DNA of 64,000 nucleotides from Daldinia sp. FL1419. Taxonomy: Eukaryota > Ascomycota > Sordariomycetes > Xylariales > Hypoxylaceae. The DNA lies in NCBI GenBank assembly GCA_025201765.1, contig MU623412.1:116743-180742 (forward strand), written 5' to 3'. The notes under the pieces were generated by a model. The model saw only the letters and a program-made list of their open reading frames with translations, searched no databases and had not been told where the DNA came from. Shown here in pieces: positions 22,055-34,531 of the stretch. Positions within the stretch are counted from its first letter, which is position 1. Each line of letters starts with the position of its first letter. The translations under genes and the position numbers were made by a program.

Positions 22055-23160
22055 AAGTGAGCAACGCTTCACTAAGACCTAAAACCGAGAAAGACTGAAA
22101 AGGCGGTGACTTAAACATTTTGATCGAGATAACTCGAATGTCTCGAAATAAGATGACATCTTTTAGACGTGGTGCCCCATGTTCTCTCCCATACGACCTA
22201 ACTCTATATCGGACTGGAACGCGTACGACATACATGGTATACGGAGTGTTCAAACGGAACCCAATAGGCGGGCTGAACCCAGACCAATGAGGAGCCCACA
22301 CCCGTTTATCCTAAATCTACACGACACGTCCTAAGTACCCAGAGGACAAGGGATTCGAGGAGGGGGAATGGACAGGTGGAGAAGATGAGGCTCTGCGGCC
22401 AGAAATTTCTGCCGTCCCTACCCTCTCGCTGAATTCATGGATCGCATCTATTGGAGCACCCGCCAATTCCTAACCCATAGCTGACCTATCCGCTATTGAC
22501 TCACGCAACACATGCACGGAGTGCATATCATCACCTACCACGCATGTCATCCATATCTAAGGAGATATTCAAAACGTCGTCCCAGATTCATTACTATAGG
22601 AAGTTGTTGATATATTCTCACCTAAGAAGAAAGAAGCATAGGAAAACAGGTTATCCACTCGAGGCACTTTAGGACACCCACCGGTCTCGCAGATAATTAA
22701 CTACCTAGACAGGTTACTTGATTAGTGTCTCTTTTCATCTGACCACCGGATCGGCATCTGTGATACACGGAAGTGCTGTCCCGCCTTCCAGACATATTAA
22801 CTTCCTGATCGAATGCCTTGGCATTCTAACTTACGTGGACTGATGGTCCAATGTACGAGAGGAAGCCAGCAGAAGATATAGATAGCTCTTCAATGCCAAT
22901 ATATGAGGTCTTGAGGCGGGTGCATAATATTGGCCAACCACCCGGGGTTTACATTGAAGAAGCCCGAATCATACTCTAGTCTTATCCATCCGAGTCCAAT
23001 TAGCAGCACAAGCGTGGTAGCAAGTCGCATACAACAATTCGTGATGTCAAGAAAGACCTAGCACGACAAATTATCGAGACTTGGTATATCGACAGACGTG
23101 ACGTCGACTAACCCTAGAAATGGGGGGGAAGAAGAAAAAAAAAAAAGAAAAGAAAAAAGT
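22055..23160. other. Gene-free intergenic stretch
   Basis: Only short ORFs without family features. An A-rich tract lies at about 23125-23157 (GGGGGGAAGAAGAAAAAA and similar). I see no RNA gene or repeat pair. Confidence 0.5.
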
Positions 23161-23850
23161 CTAAGGATACAACGCCTCAGAGGTATCAAATAGCTCAGAG
23201 ATGAGAGATTCGGCGATAACCTGCCAGTCAATACTTGAAGTCTCGGGAGTGGGCCTTGGATGCAGTAAACTGGTCCGCACGAAATCCGGGATGCCCATTC
23301 GAGACAGGGAGAGTAAGAGCCATGTATGACTGGTGATACAGCGCACAAGCGCCTCATCGACATGATAAAGATATGACGAATTGTCTGCGCGGCTCTTCTG
23401 CATCTATAACGGCTTGCTCGTGCACAGATGACTCTCATCTCCCCCACGATAACCCACTTCTGTAGTTTGGGGGAGGTTGATTGGCACGGGAGTTGTTTAT
23501 GAACCATTCAGATATCAGGGAGTTACCCGCCATTCCCCTGGTATGGGTTCAATGAGTGGCCTAGAATTATAGCAAACAAGGGATAAGAGACTGGTCGCTG
23601 TAAAGACTTTTGACATGCTTTTTCCGGCAGCATTTCCGATCTTCGGATCGGTACTCGGATAGTTGTGGTCCAAGAATACCTCATATTGAGTCAATGGCGT
23701 TACTACTATCCGATCAAAGATATCCACGTCTCCAGGTAGCATAGCTGCACTATGTGCGTGGCCCAGGGTGGTGTGGGAGGGAGGTTTGTCATGCAGCTCT
23801 GGAGGGTTGGATGCACGCTCTGGGAGCAAGTCAGTGGTGGGCGCCAGCAT
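23161..23850 (-). CDS. Uncertain two-exon hypothetical gene
   Basis: Two minus-strand open frames join in phase across a plausible 123-nt intron. Exon 1 is 23850-23527 (from MLAPTTDLLPERASNPPELH to PLIEPIPGEWR, donor GTAACT). Exon 2 is 23403-23161 (acceptor TTATAG, then MQKSRADNSSYLYHVDEALV to FDTSEALYP). The product would be about 188 aa. Composition is protein-like, with a mixed hydrophobic segment SHTWLLLSLSRMGIPDFV, but I recognise no domain and the true start could be further upstream. Either frame alone could be chance or a remnant. Confidence 0.35.
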
Positions 23851-24458
23851 TCTGGGTAACGGTTTTAAGAGACCATTATTCGTCGTAAGTGCAATAGGTT
23901 GTATACCCCTGCCTGTAAACACTTAGGTGCTTCTGCATCGTCATCAGATCAGATTGATATTTGAAGAAGAATAGCAACCCGGGAAGAGCCCCTCGATCCT
24001 GTGTTTTTCTTCGGATATTCATTTTTTTTTTCCAGCAAATTTCTCTTGATCCCTCGATCATAAAAAAAACCCAAAAAAACTGAACTTACCCTGGTCAAAG
24101 ATCCATCTTACGCCGAATTTCCGAATCCAGGTTTCTTTTCCCCCCCTCCACCCCCCTATAAATTTGAACCCATCTCACTTGGGGCCGCCACAACTTGTTG
24201 CAAATCAGCATCTGCAGCAAAGTGGGCCAATTCAGTTCCGATTTATACGTATGGGAACTGTATTGCAGCACGCTCGAAAAAGAAGAAAAATTCGATGACA
24301 GCTAGCGTCTGTCCAGCACTTCTTTCGTCCCGAATCATCCCATCCGTTATCACCGAGTTAGGGATCCAAGCATCTCGGAACGCCTATACCGCTGGCTCTG
24401 GTATAGTTTAAACACAACGACTTCCTCGAGCTTGTCGGTTTTTCTGGGGGGGGGTTTT

Positions 24459-24490
<32 letters not shown>

Positions 24491-24694
24491 GTTTCAAATA
24501 CACCCCCATCCGTCATCGCTTTTCATTATCCTTAGTAGCCAACCTCTGGGTTTCTCGGGGGGGGGACGACAATCGAAATTTGCTTTTTTTCTTCGGTCGA
24601 TTATTTCATTAATTGCATCTCGCTACTCGCTCCTGCATCGCTGACGGCCGCCAATCTCATCATACTGCCTTGGCCCCTCCACCTACCAAGCAAC
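23851..24694. promoter_or_regulatory. Long low-complexity promoter of the zinc-finger-like gene
   Basis: No gene. It contains G9 at 24446-24454, then a T15 run directly followed by A16 (24460-24490), and a second G9 run at 24559-24567. Just before the start codon is a CT-rich leader. Poly(dA:dT) tracts commonly exclude nucleosomes in fungal promoters (established); their function here is inference. Confidence 0.5.
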
Positions 24695-25375
24695 ATGTCT
24701 CAGTCAAGCCGAGCACACAGCTACGCGCCGTCTTCCACGGCAAGTACTCATTATAGTAGTACATTCTCAGACGATGCATCGGTGTATAGCAATAGCACCG
24801 AGGCGACCCAATACAGCGTCGGCCCCGGTAACCAAAACCTATATAACCCGTTCGCGGGCCCGCCGGGCCTACCGTGCGAGTTTGTCGGATTCGGCTGCAA
24901 CGTAGTTTTCGAGCTGGATCAAACCGAAGCTTGGATTGAGCATATAATTTCCTCTCATCTCGGTGATAATCTGCCCTCCAGAGCCGTGTGCTGGTTTTGT
25001 GATGACTGGATTTTTGATTCCAGAATCCCTGAAATCAACGACCGCCGCCAAAATCTAGAAAATAGATTGCGGCACATCCGCCAGCACTTCCTGGGTGGAC
25101 AAACGGTTAGCGGCATACGCCCCGACTTCCACATGGTTGATCACTTGCGCCGCCAAAACTTGATCGCCGATGCTACCTACCAGGAGTACATGAAATGGAA
25201 CGACCTACCATGCCGTCGTGAAGAGATGAGGCATGTCCGCAGCCGGAATTTTGTGCCGCCAGAGAGGGAGCAGCGGCGAATACGCGCGCAAATGGTTCTT
25301 GTGGATACCCACAAAGATGAAAGAGAGTGGAAAAAAGCACAAAAGAAGGGGAAAGAAAGATCAAGTCATCATTAG
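24695..25375 (+). CDS. C2H2-like zinc-finger hypothetical protein
   Basis: Single-exon gene of 226 aa starting MSQSSRAHSYAPSSTASTHY. The first ~55 residues are Ser/Thr/Tyr-rich and disordered. A Cys/His module follows: LPCEFVGFGCNVVF, then WIEHIISSHLG, CWFCDDWIFD, and NLENRLRHIRQHFLGG. The spacing of C..C..H..H and CWFC..HIRQH suggests two degenerate C2H2-type fingers that bind zinc. A conserved-looking tail (IRPDFHMVDHLRRQNLIADA) comes next, then a basic C-terminus (REWKKAQKKGKERSSHH). Similar uncharacterised proteins are common in Sordariomycetes (recollection, not checked). A DNA-binding or regulatory role is possible but unproven. Confidence 0.75.
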   Translation: MSQSSRAHSYAPSSTASTHYSSTFSDDASVYSNSTEATQYSVGPGNQNLYNPFAGPPGLPCEFVGFGCNVVFELDQTEAWIEHIISSHLGDNLPSRAVCWFCDDWIFDSRIPEINDRRQNLENRLRHIRQHFLGGQTVSGIRPDFHMVDHLRRQNLIADATYQEYMKWNDLPCRREEMRHVRSRNFVPPEREQRRIRAQMVLVDTHKDEREWKKAQKKGKERSSHH

Positions 25376-28043
25376 AAACGGTGAATGGAGAAGTGGGAGA
25401 GATGAGAGACATGGGGGCTATAAGCGCGGCTAGGATGCCCACAGATGGTCCGCGAACTACTGCCACCACGTATCATGGGCAGCCGACATGCAACATACAC
25501 CCCATACACACCCACATAACACATAGCACATGCCGGCTTTGCTCAATCCCGGCACTCGGTCCCGATGCCGGTTCAGGTCTGGTCGGGCATTATATCTCGA
25601 TTTTGTTTTTTATTGTTATTTCCTATCATGGTCTCTTCTTTATCTTTCACCTGCCTTGATGGTAGGGCCTGCCCCTAACTTGGGGGAGGGTCTCCTATTA
25701 TATACCTCTATACGCTCCACGTTGAACGTTGGATGCAGGATCGATAGCCTCATTTCACTGCATGATGCATGAGGGATCGGCAAGGCAGAATCGCACATCA
25801 CTTTCAGCCTTAACGGCCCCCAGGTTGCCTGGTCTAGTCATGCTTGCGCCGCCCCTGATGCGACATAAGGCACCTAATGCAAGGGGGGTAACCGGGGGTA
25901 ACCGGGGGATGCCGAGCCTTGGCCAACCCCGGAGACCAGCCTCGTGTCTAGGACATGCACTCATCTGGGGTGGATCATGTACACTGTTAGCTGGGGCGGA
26001 GAGCCGCTGGACGGACGGCACACCGCATACAACGCATACAAACGCTATGATGGGGAAATTCGAAGAAGGGAAATACCCTCTTTTCTGCACAAGACAACTG
26101 ATTTTTGTTTAACGACCTTGCCAACTTTCGATACTTGGCGTGAATGGGAAAGTCTACTGAGTAGGCTATGACTGTGGAATACGTCTGAAACGAATCAGGA
26201 ATTGAATGAGCACAAAAATGGATGGATGATGACTGACGACGACTACGGCGATGGACATGATACCTGGGAGAATACCGCCTAAAACAAGGTTAACAAGTTA
26301 ACAAGGGCGCAAACGAAGGGAAACCAAGATACCACTCAGAATTTGCTTTGGATTTCTCTATGGTTATAATAAAAACTTTCTTGTTCCTCTCCTCTCACCG
26401 CTAATTTGCCCCCTTCGAGGATGAATTTTCGTACGCTCGTGGTGGCGTAGCAGGAGCTTCGCCTCGCTGCTCATCATTTAACGGCCCAGTAGAATTTTCC
26501 CAATCAACCAACCGCCGCTCGTTTGTCCTCATTACTGTTCGGTATTACCGAACCCGGAAAGTATAACCCTAGGCAGTGTAATACTGTGAAAAAGCCTCGA
26601 TCCCATGTTTCGTAGCACAACGACTACTAACTTGACGTGCCTGATGTATACCCATCCTCACCTTGGTATAGAACTACCTATGGTATATATTTGAGTAGCA
26701 AGGTCGCATACCCCTATAGAGTGTAAGGACAGGCGGAACAAGAAAGTAAGAAGTAGTATAGCAAGACTTTGACCCGGGGACAGTAAGCACTGCATATATA
26801 GGTAAGTACCGGCTACCTATATATATATACCGTGATCTCCATATATATCAGCGGAACGACCCGTTGCTACATAACACACACATATACACACGCACACATA
26901 CAAACCGGGCGAACAATGTCGTCTAGACTCTAGAGGGCCCCTCATCGGTGTGACTAATACACGCGAATCAAGCTTAAGCAAACGATGGACCACAGGCGGG
27001 ACCCCATTCCAAGAGCGGAACGGGCGAAAAGAAAGAAAAGAAAGAAAAGAAAGAAAAGGAATAATTGAAAATAAGCCGCGGCCGCTTCGGCGCCGCTGAC
27101 TGGGTAAATTTAGGTGGCGCAGAAATAAGGCAACCAGCTACACTAATCTGATAGGGTGGGATGGCTGTGGGTTGAACCACTCTTTTTTTTTTCTCTCTTT
27201 GTTGCTTTACGCCCGGCTTGTTAGCATCGCTGCCAACCGGCATGTTGTCCTAGGTTTAGGCCTTTTTTTTTTTTTTTTTTTTTTTTTCTTTCCCAACCCA
27301 CGCCCGCGGGTCGTGATTCGTCGGTTTACTGCGTCTAGGACAAGGCACCGCGGTTTATGGGAAAGCGAATAATCGCCCCCTCCCTTCTACGGGACCGGAC
27401 GTACATGACACATGAGATTCGAGGGGTGAGATGGGCGGATGGGGATTAATTGGGATGAGGGAATCGCTGACTGGATAGGTAGAACTACTATATCAAAACT
27501 CGCGGGTTGTCCTTAATGGTGTGTTTACCCCGTGTGCGTAATCACTGGAGATCATTATCGCTAATCTTACATGATTCGCATCTCCGACCCATAATGCATC
27601 TTCTCGACAAGGTATGTGGTTGTCCTAGCTACATAGTATCTTCCTTATAATGGTGGGTGCTTCATATGCATGTCTCCCAGGTAGTCAACGACGCAACACG
27701 GGATGTAGAAAAGGATGTTTCTGGTAGATCAATACTCTATACTGTCAAATCGAGTCCCTATATACCGACGGCACATAACACGACTAACCCCATGCTCCAA
27801 TAAAAGGCCTGAAGCAGTGCAACCTCGGGTCGACCCGAGAAGCTCATCCCCCTTTAAAACTTAAATGAGCCTACCAATGCCGGGCTCCTGACGACGTAAC
27901 AAGCCGTCGCTTCGATTTAGATATGTCTAGAGAAAAGAAGAAGAAAAAATAATCATCAATTCCGCCCCTTGTTTTCCAATGCAATCGTTGTGCCCTCAAG
28001 ACTGGCTGGCTAGTTGATTAAGGCTCTTCTACATCACGAGAGC
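25376..28043. other. Gene-free intergenic stretch with simple repeats
   Basis: No gene recognised. It holds an AAAGAAAG-type purine microsatellite (about 27027-27060), a 25-base T run (27263-27287), a short direct repeat GGGGTAACCGG (25886-25910) and TATATA tracts at 26815-26850. Open frames here lack family features. Confidence 0.5.
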
Positions 28044-30415
28044 CTAGTGGAATTCTGCCTCCACGCGCCCGTATCGTACCCCATCAACCTTGAGCTCGAA
28101 CCCGAGGCCGGCGCTGTCGACGATCATCTCTAGGGTGAAATCCAAATTGTCAAACTCAACACCCCGTGTCGTCGTAAGCCGCGTGAATAAGCTCCGCGGA
28201 ACCGCGCTTAAATCTGTCGTTAGGGTACAGACGTTCACGAGGTCCCGTGTATACGACGCTGGAGGCTCATCTGCCTCGCATGCGATCAGGTCATCCGTCA
28301 CCACCAACGATTGTCCCGGCCGGAAGTTCCGTGTATAGTGAAAAGCGATTGGCGATAAAGGGGATATTGCTTCACCCTACGACAAGTCAAATACGCGACG
28401 TTAGAATGACGAATGATACACGTAATAAAGCAGATTGAAACCCCCCAGAAGAAAGGTGGGAAGAAGGAGAAAAGGGGGCGGGGAAATATCCGGGACTTGA
28501 CCGACATATTGACGACTTACCTTCGCGATATGCCATTGCATTCGGTCGCTGACCATCCACCGTTCCCATAACGGACTCCAGTACCTTTCGCTAACGTTAT
28601 GTTTCTCCTCGTCGTAGACGGTTGCGTAGGATGTTCCGTAATGCATCCGAGCTTTCCTGCTAATAACCATATTGCCTTCGAGTCCACGTAGTACAGCCCC
28701 ACGGACTACGGCCGTCCAAGCGTACATGGGCTGCATTACCTCGATATTGCCATTTCCCTCGTATGCTAAATCGGTAGTAGCGTGTGTTGGGCGTTCCGTG
28801 TAGGGAGGCGGCGCTGTGCTTGTAAAATGAGACTTTAATCGTCGGTAGAGGTAGTCGCTCTGACCGAAGCCACCGACTAATATGATCCCTGATACAATAC
28901 CGCCCTTTCCTCGGATGACATCTACTTGGCCTTGGACAAGATCACATACTTCCTTGACTACGGGTTCGAAAATACCCTTGATTTCTTCGGCCGTCAAGAC
29001 CAGAAAGCCCGAATCTACTCGCGCTTCTTCGTCGTCAGGTAGACCTGGAAATCTACGGGCTGCGTGTAAGTAATTACTTCCTAAGTATAAAGTATAAATA
29101 AGAACTAATAGACAAAACTTACGGGACATTAACCTCCTGGTACTCATCCTCGTTAAAATTTCTCTTGACGAACTCCTCAAAGTATCGAAGGCCCATTTGC
29201 CAAGTCTTGGCCTTCTTTAATTTCATATCCTCGAACCGGCTCTGACCAAGTCGGCCTCGGACGTGTTCTTCGAACCTGTAATTTAGAAACGCGCTTCCGC
29301 AAAGACCGCCAGTCCCAACGGCCGACTCTTCAACCCTTAGCGGCTTTAGTGATATGATTTTGTATGCGATCAAGCTGTATAACTAGTTAGCTATGGGCAT
29401 ATAGGTTACGAGAAGCATGGAGGGGTACTTACTCCACTGTCCCACCGCCAGCGTCGCATACGATAAAGTTGTCTCCTACGCTGAGATGATTCGGCTGGAT
29501 GGCTTTCAGAGTGTAGACAGCAGCAGCTTCGGGCTCGCTGATAATCTGTATCTCTGACTTGACGCCCATACCAGCCCTTTCGGCAGCTTGTAATGTTGTG
29601 TTTTTCGCCGCATCCGACCATACCGCCGGGCAGGTGAGTACAAAGTCTACGTTAGTGGATGCCATAAACGACTCTCCGTACCGCCGAGTAAGGGTGTCCA
29701 TAGTATGCTTATAGATCTCAGTAAGATAGTCGCTGACGGCGTCGACGACCGTCTTATTATATTTCTTTAGCAGCGTGGCGGTTTCCTGTGGACTGACATA
29801 AAACGGTAACTTCTGCGATCGGTCGAGGAAGAGCTTGATGCATCGCAACCGCGACTCCTCAGGTTTAAACTGAAATCCCCATTTCACAGTGGGCTTGGTC
29901 CCCGCCGGTGCATCCGGCGGGAAGTCGTATGAGATCTCGGTGGGAACTTTGTCAGACGTGATGCCGTTCCCTCCCGGCCACGTCTTGATGATCTCAACAT
30001 CATCTGGTGTCGAAGTGTATACTGCCGCTACTCTATATTCTAGTCAGTATGATATAGCTACCTATATATGATGGTCTCATAACTGTGTAAGCTATTATAT
30101 TTCAGTTCCGGTGAAATATCCGAGAAACTTGATAGTCTCAAAAAGCCAAGGTTATATGCTATGACTAGCCGTCCAAACTCGACCCTACACACGAATTGTA
30201 GTAGCAAGAAGCAGTACTTACCCAGAAAACGTAGTACCAAAGTCAACACCGACGATGAGGCGGTCATTGATAGTTAGCAGCTCCCGAGCGGGCTCACGCA
30301 CCGGACCGTTGACAGCTTCCGTCGAGGCTGGCGGAGTGTAATTAGTGAAGTAGTTCCTACTAGCCTGATTCCTCGGACTTGGGGATGACCGGATCGGTAA
30401 ATTGAAATTCATCAT
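28044..30415 (-). CDS. HSPA12-type Hsp70-like ATPase domain protein
   Basis: Actin/Hsp70-fold ATPase of the divergent HSPA12-like group common in filamentous fungi; client and role unknown. Exons read on the minus strand are 30415-30222, 30032-29433, 29374-29123, 29052-28521 and 28376-28044, giving 636 aa. All junctions keep the frame (introns 58-189 nt). The nucleotide-binding motifs are in order: phosphate-1 IVGVDFGTTFSGVAAVYTS, phosphate-2 VCDAGGGTVDLIAY, and adenosine motif SGIILVGGFGQSDYLYRRLK. Other family marks are FVLTCPAVWSDAAKNTTLQA and VPFPGLPDDEEARVDSGFLV. There is no canonical DnaK C-terminal substrate domain; instead there is a short beta-rich tail. The start is the first ATG pair (MMNFNLPIRSS). 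A run of five CCAAT boxes lies just upstream. Confidence 0.92.
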
Positions 30416-30461
30416 GCCGTGTTTTTTCGGGGTTGTCAAGGTCGAGGCTCATTCATGTATA

Positions 30462-30498
30462 CCAATGGTCCAATGGTCCAATAGTCCAATAGTCCAAT
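30462..30498. promoter_or_regulatory. Five CCAAT boxes at 8-bp spacing
   Basis: CCAAT occurs at 30462, 30470, 30478, 30486 and 30494, exactly 8 bp apart within an imperfect CCAATRGT tandem repeat. It starts about 47 bp upstream of the Hsp70-like ATG on the opposite strand. CCAAT is the Hap2/3/5 (CBC) site. An 8-bp period is too tight for five simultaneous bound complexes, so it may be a repeat expansion around one functional box (inference). Confidence 0.6.
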
Positions 30499-32115
30499 AT
30501 GGGCCCCCCCTGATATTTGTGGTCTATCTTATGGGTCTTGGCGTATGCGCCTCGTTGGGGGGGGGAGAGTTGCGATAAAGGGCAAAAGAGGAGGATGACC
30601 CTACTCGTAGGACAAATCTAACAGAGCAGTGGCCTTCACCATCAGAAAATTCAAAAACAAGGAAGAAAAAAAATAAACCCAAAAAAGACAAATGTCACCA
30701 CGAGATAATAAAATTAAAGGGGGATTAAAATAAAATATAAATGTAAGAGAGTAATAGATCAGAGTTGAAGCGTGGAGTCACAGCCGTCGCACAGCCGCTC
30801 TAGCTTTCGATCTTTCTAGTATGCAACTTGCGGGGGATGACCTCTCCTAATATACTAGGTTAGAAGTAAACTCGGTATTTCACTAAGAAACAATATCTGT
30901 CAACATTAAATCTCATAAGAACACCTGTGAGGAAAAAAAGAAGAGGAGAATCACTTCCATAAATACGAAGTTGATCTGGTTTATTCTGCTGCCTGAACCG
31001 ATGCTGCCACCTGGGGATGCTGCTACCTGGGGATGCATGTTTTTAGTATTCCGAATTGAAGGAAGCAGGTACCAATGTATCCGCCTTCTGGGGGCTGGTT
31101 TTGAACTTTAGGGCTACATTAGAGGGGTTGCTTGCTCGCTATGTCAGCTCTTACACCTATTAGCTCCCAGAGTTACCAATCAGCAAACATACTAACCATA
31201 AGGTTAGGTTAACAGGAAGGTAATAATATATAACTTGAAATATGCACAAAAGATATATACTACTTTATCATGTTTTCAATAATACTAATTCGCAAAACAT
31301 GGGTTAAACTACTGGCACCAAGATAATAATAATAACGACCAAAAAAAAAAAAAAAAAAACCAATATGTAGTCGGTAGCCCTAAATAGTCCATGTAAGAGG
31401 GTAAGAGGGAGGACTCTTCTGAGAATTGATCGAGGCTAATACTACTGCCCAGCGTACCATATAAATAGTGCTGCATTATATACCCGTCCTCCGGCTGCCG
31501 TACCGTATATGACAAACTATCAAGGTTGCAAACCTCCAGACATGTCTAGACTCAAGTTAAATTCTTCCAGGTCAAACTACCGCCCAAAACACCAAGATAA
31601 CGTATGCAGTTTTTTTTTTTTCCTACTTTGTACAATTGGTGTGGCTGCCAGACCCGTCTGAGCTGTGCCCCAATAATCACAACCACACGTGTCCCGAATT
31701 ATCTTTTCTATCGCCATCAGATGCAACGAAGTAAACGTGCCTGAGGCCACCCACGTCTAACAAAGGGAATCATCTCTTGCCGGGTCCATACCCTTTTTGA
31801 ACCTTGCAAAATCAAATCTATAGTGGGTATTCTCGAAGATAAGTAGGGGCGAAAACACAAAAATCAGCTGGCCTTTTAACCATAAACCTTGCCGCTGGGG
31901 TATTGAGATTCGAGATTGCTACATCGTAGAATCGACTGGCCAAATGTCGAATCGGGCTCCAGATCTACGAACGGAAATCGAGCCAAGATTGGAAAGTATG
32001 CTGGAAAATGAGTGCTGCAAAATATAATGCCTTAAGACTCCATAGAACCTCAAAATGAACTCCCGAACACCGTGCCATGAGGAACATGTGAAACAACTAA
32101 CACCAATCGAAATGT
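30499..32115. other. Intergenic stretch upstream of the Hsp70-like gene and 3' of the kinase gene
   Basis: No gene. It has an A-rich tract (about 30650-30750), an A run at 31340-31359, and a duplicated ACCTGGGGATGC segment (about 31009-31036). It should contain the 3' UTR of the Ime2-type kinase and the promoter of the Hsp70-like gene. Confidence 0.5.
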
Positions 32116-34531
32116 TTAGAATCTGTTACCAGCAGCCCAGATGCTTGCAGCTGCCGAAGATGCCCACTCGCCTTCTTCGTACGGAGGTGTAGGCCATTTG
32201 TACTGTCCATTTTGTCCCGCATTTTTGCGTAGATCTAACGGCTTGGGCGCCATGGATTCTTGGCCGTCTCCGAAAAGGACAACGTTTCCGCTAGCCGATG
32301 GCGATGGTGTAGGGTACGGATTTGAGAGTCCGACGTTACTAGTCGATTGCCGGAGATTACCTTTTCCTTCTTTCTCGAGTCGCTTCATAGCCCTGTGAGT
32401 GGAGTGAAGTGCTTCGTCTAGTAATTCATCTTCCTCATCCAAGGCATCGCTCTGCACGCCGTGAGTTGCCTGCGCCCTTCTAGTTCGGCTAGAAATTGGA
32501 CCAGGGGTACGAGCAACTCCAATAAGGTTATCAACTGATCGAGGTTGTTGATGAGGTAACGAGTGGTGTCGCTTCAAATTTCCACTCGACGCAGTCATAT
32601 GAATTGGCGGCACGGGAGTACTTGACGCGGGATGGGTATTATGTATAGTCTGATCCAATGAGTCGTAATTGTCCACTTTCGCCGTAGATCCGTTCTGGTC
32701 AATAACCATTGAAGACCTGTTACTAGACCAAGGGCCACAGCCTGCCTGCGCCTCGAGGTCCTCATATGAAGGCGAAACTGGAGTTTGGTGTCTACCAGAG
32801 AATCTCCTGGCTCGCTTACGTAGGTGAGAAAAAAAGCTCTCTTTGTGCCCACTCGGCGGTGATACCAGCCCGCTATTACCATTTAGAGCTCGTTCGGCTT
32901 GTTGCCGGTGCATCTCTGTATAATGGTTTGTGCTCGAAGCTACTGAGAGCTGACGGCCAATCTTTTTGGACTTATCCTTTGCACTGGCATATAAATCACT
33001 ATAAGAAGGTGTACGATTTGATGCCTGAGCAGTTACAGCATCCGACAAGGGCGAGATAGGTCGAATAGTAGGCAAAATTGGCATCGGAGCGACATTCGAT
33101 GGTCCATTAGTCCACGTAGTACGCTTACTAGCGGCAGGTTTCGGTTTCGCAGCAGGGACTTCGACAATTTCGGGCGAATGAATTGGGGATGGACGTGGAG
33201 CAGCGACAATGTCCTTCACGCTAATAGGCGCGGGCGGACTCTCTGTGTTATCGTTACGGCCGATTAGTGATTTCCTGAACCACGAAGGTTTCGATGAAGT
33301 AGGCGTTCCAGAAGCAGTGTCTTTCCCACGGCTTATGTCGGATTGTTTGCGGCCTAGTATCCTCGATGCTGATGACTTGGGTCGTAATGGATCAACTGCA
33401 TCAGTGAAGTATTCATGAGCTAATGCCTGGGTCGACGTCGGCCGGTTCTTCGGATCCCACATCAGACACCAAGTTACAAACTGGCTAAGAGACGCGGGCC
33501 ACTGGGGTGACTGGAGTATCGTGTCCATCGAGTGCGGTGCCATCTTGGGGAAAGAAAACCCAAGCTTTCCAGCCAATCGCGTTCCTTCTCTCCAGTCTCC
33601 TCCACCTACTCGAGCGCCCGCTTTGTTGTACCAGTTCCCGGGGCTACCCATAATCTCGCAAACTCTCCAAACCTGATCGACTTCATTGCCCCCTGGGAAA
33701 AGAGGTTTCAACGTTGCGATTTCGACTGCCATGGCGCCAACAGCCCAAATATCCACCGGCGCCGAGTATTCACCGGCTCGTAGCAGTACTTCCGGAGCAC
33801 GATACCATCGCGTGGAAACGTATGTTGTGTAGGGTAACTTGGAATGTGTCTCTCTTGCCAACCCGAAATCGGCGATCTTCACGGTGTATGCTGGGGGCGT
33901 AGAAGGAGGAGTCATTAACGCTGAATACCGCCTGAATGAGTTAACAGAGTCTTGGTGTCCGGATGTTGTAACGAGAATATTCTCGGGTTTGATATCGCGA
34001 TGGAAGAACTGGTGGGCGTGAATATGCTCGAGGCCCTGCATGATCTGAAATAAGATGCTTTTGACGCTTCCATTGTCAAGGCACTTATGATCGCGAGCCT
34101 TCATAAGCTGATACAAATTTCCTTCCATATACTCCATGCAGATGTGGAGCTTCTTGGTGAATGGATCAAGGAAAATGTCAAGAGCAGGAACCAAATGGGT
34201 GTGCGGCGGTAATGTTCTCAAGAAAACAACCTCTCGAAGCTCAAGACATGGCGTAAAGGACTCGAAAGTCTTCTTCATAGTTTTGATAGCAACCTAAGAA
34301 TTCATAGTTAGTTCACTGTCTTACCCCGTATACTTGTTCACCGAAACATACCACTGTACCGCGACGAGCCACACTTGCACCGGCTGTTCTAACCCTTGCT
34401 AAAACTACACTGCCAAAACTTCCATCACCAATCTCTTTCAAAACTTCGAATCGATCCTCAAGGGGTAACTTGTTTGCTGGAGGTATCGAAGATCCCCGGA
34501 GGGAATCGTGTGTGACCGTCATGTTGACCAT
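32116..34531 (-). CDS. Ime2-type (RCK/MAK family) serine/threonine protein kinase
   Basis: CMGC kinase of the Ime2/Crk1/RCK group, which controls meiosis, sexual development or light and nutrient responses in fungi (family knowledge). Exons are 34531-34352 and 34293-32116 with a 58-nt phase-0 intron, giving 785 aa. The glycine loop is GDGSFGSVVLA (from about residue 35), the ATP lysine is in VAIKTM (K64), and the catalytic loop is HRDIKPENIL (D160). DFGLA follows after a long insert containing SALMTPPSTPPAY, a feature typical of fungal Ime2 kinases. The activation loop TTYVSTRWYRAPE carries the TxY dual-phosphorylation motif. The C-terminal half is long, Ser/Pro-rich and probably disordered (SIGR.., RRFSGRHQTPVSPSYEDL). 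It looks intact. The upstream region is unusually long and gene-free. Confidence 0.93.
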
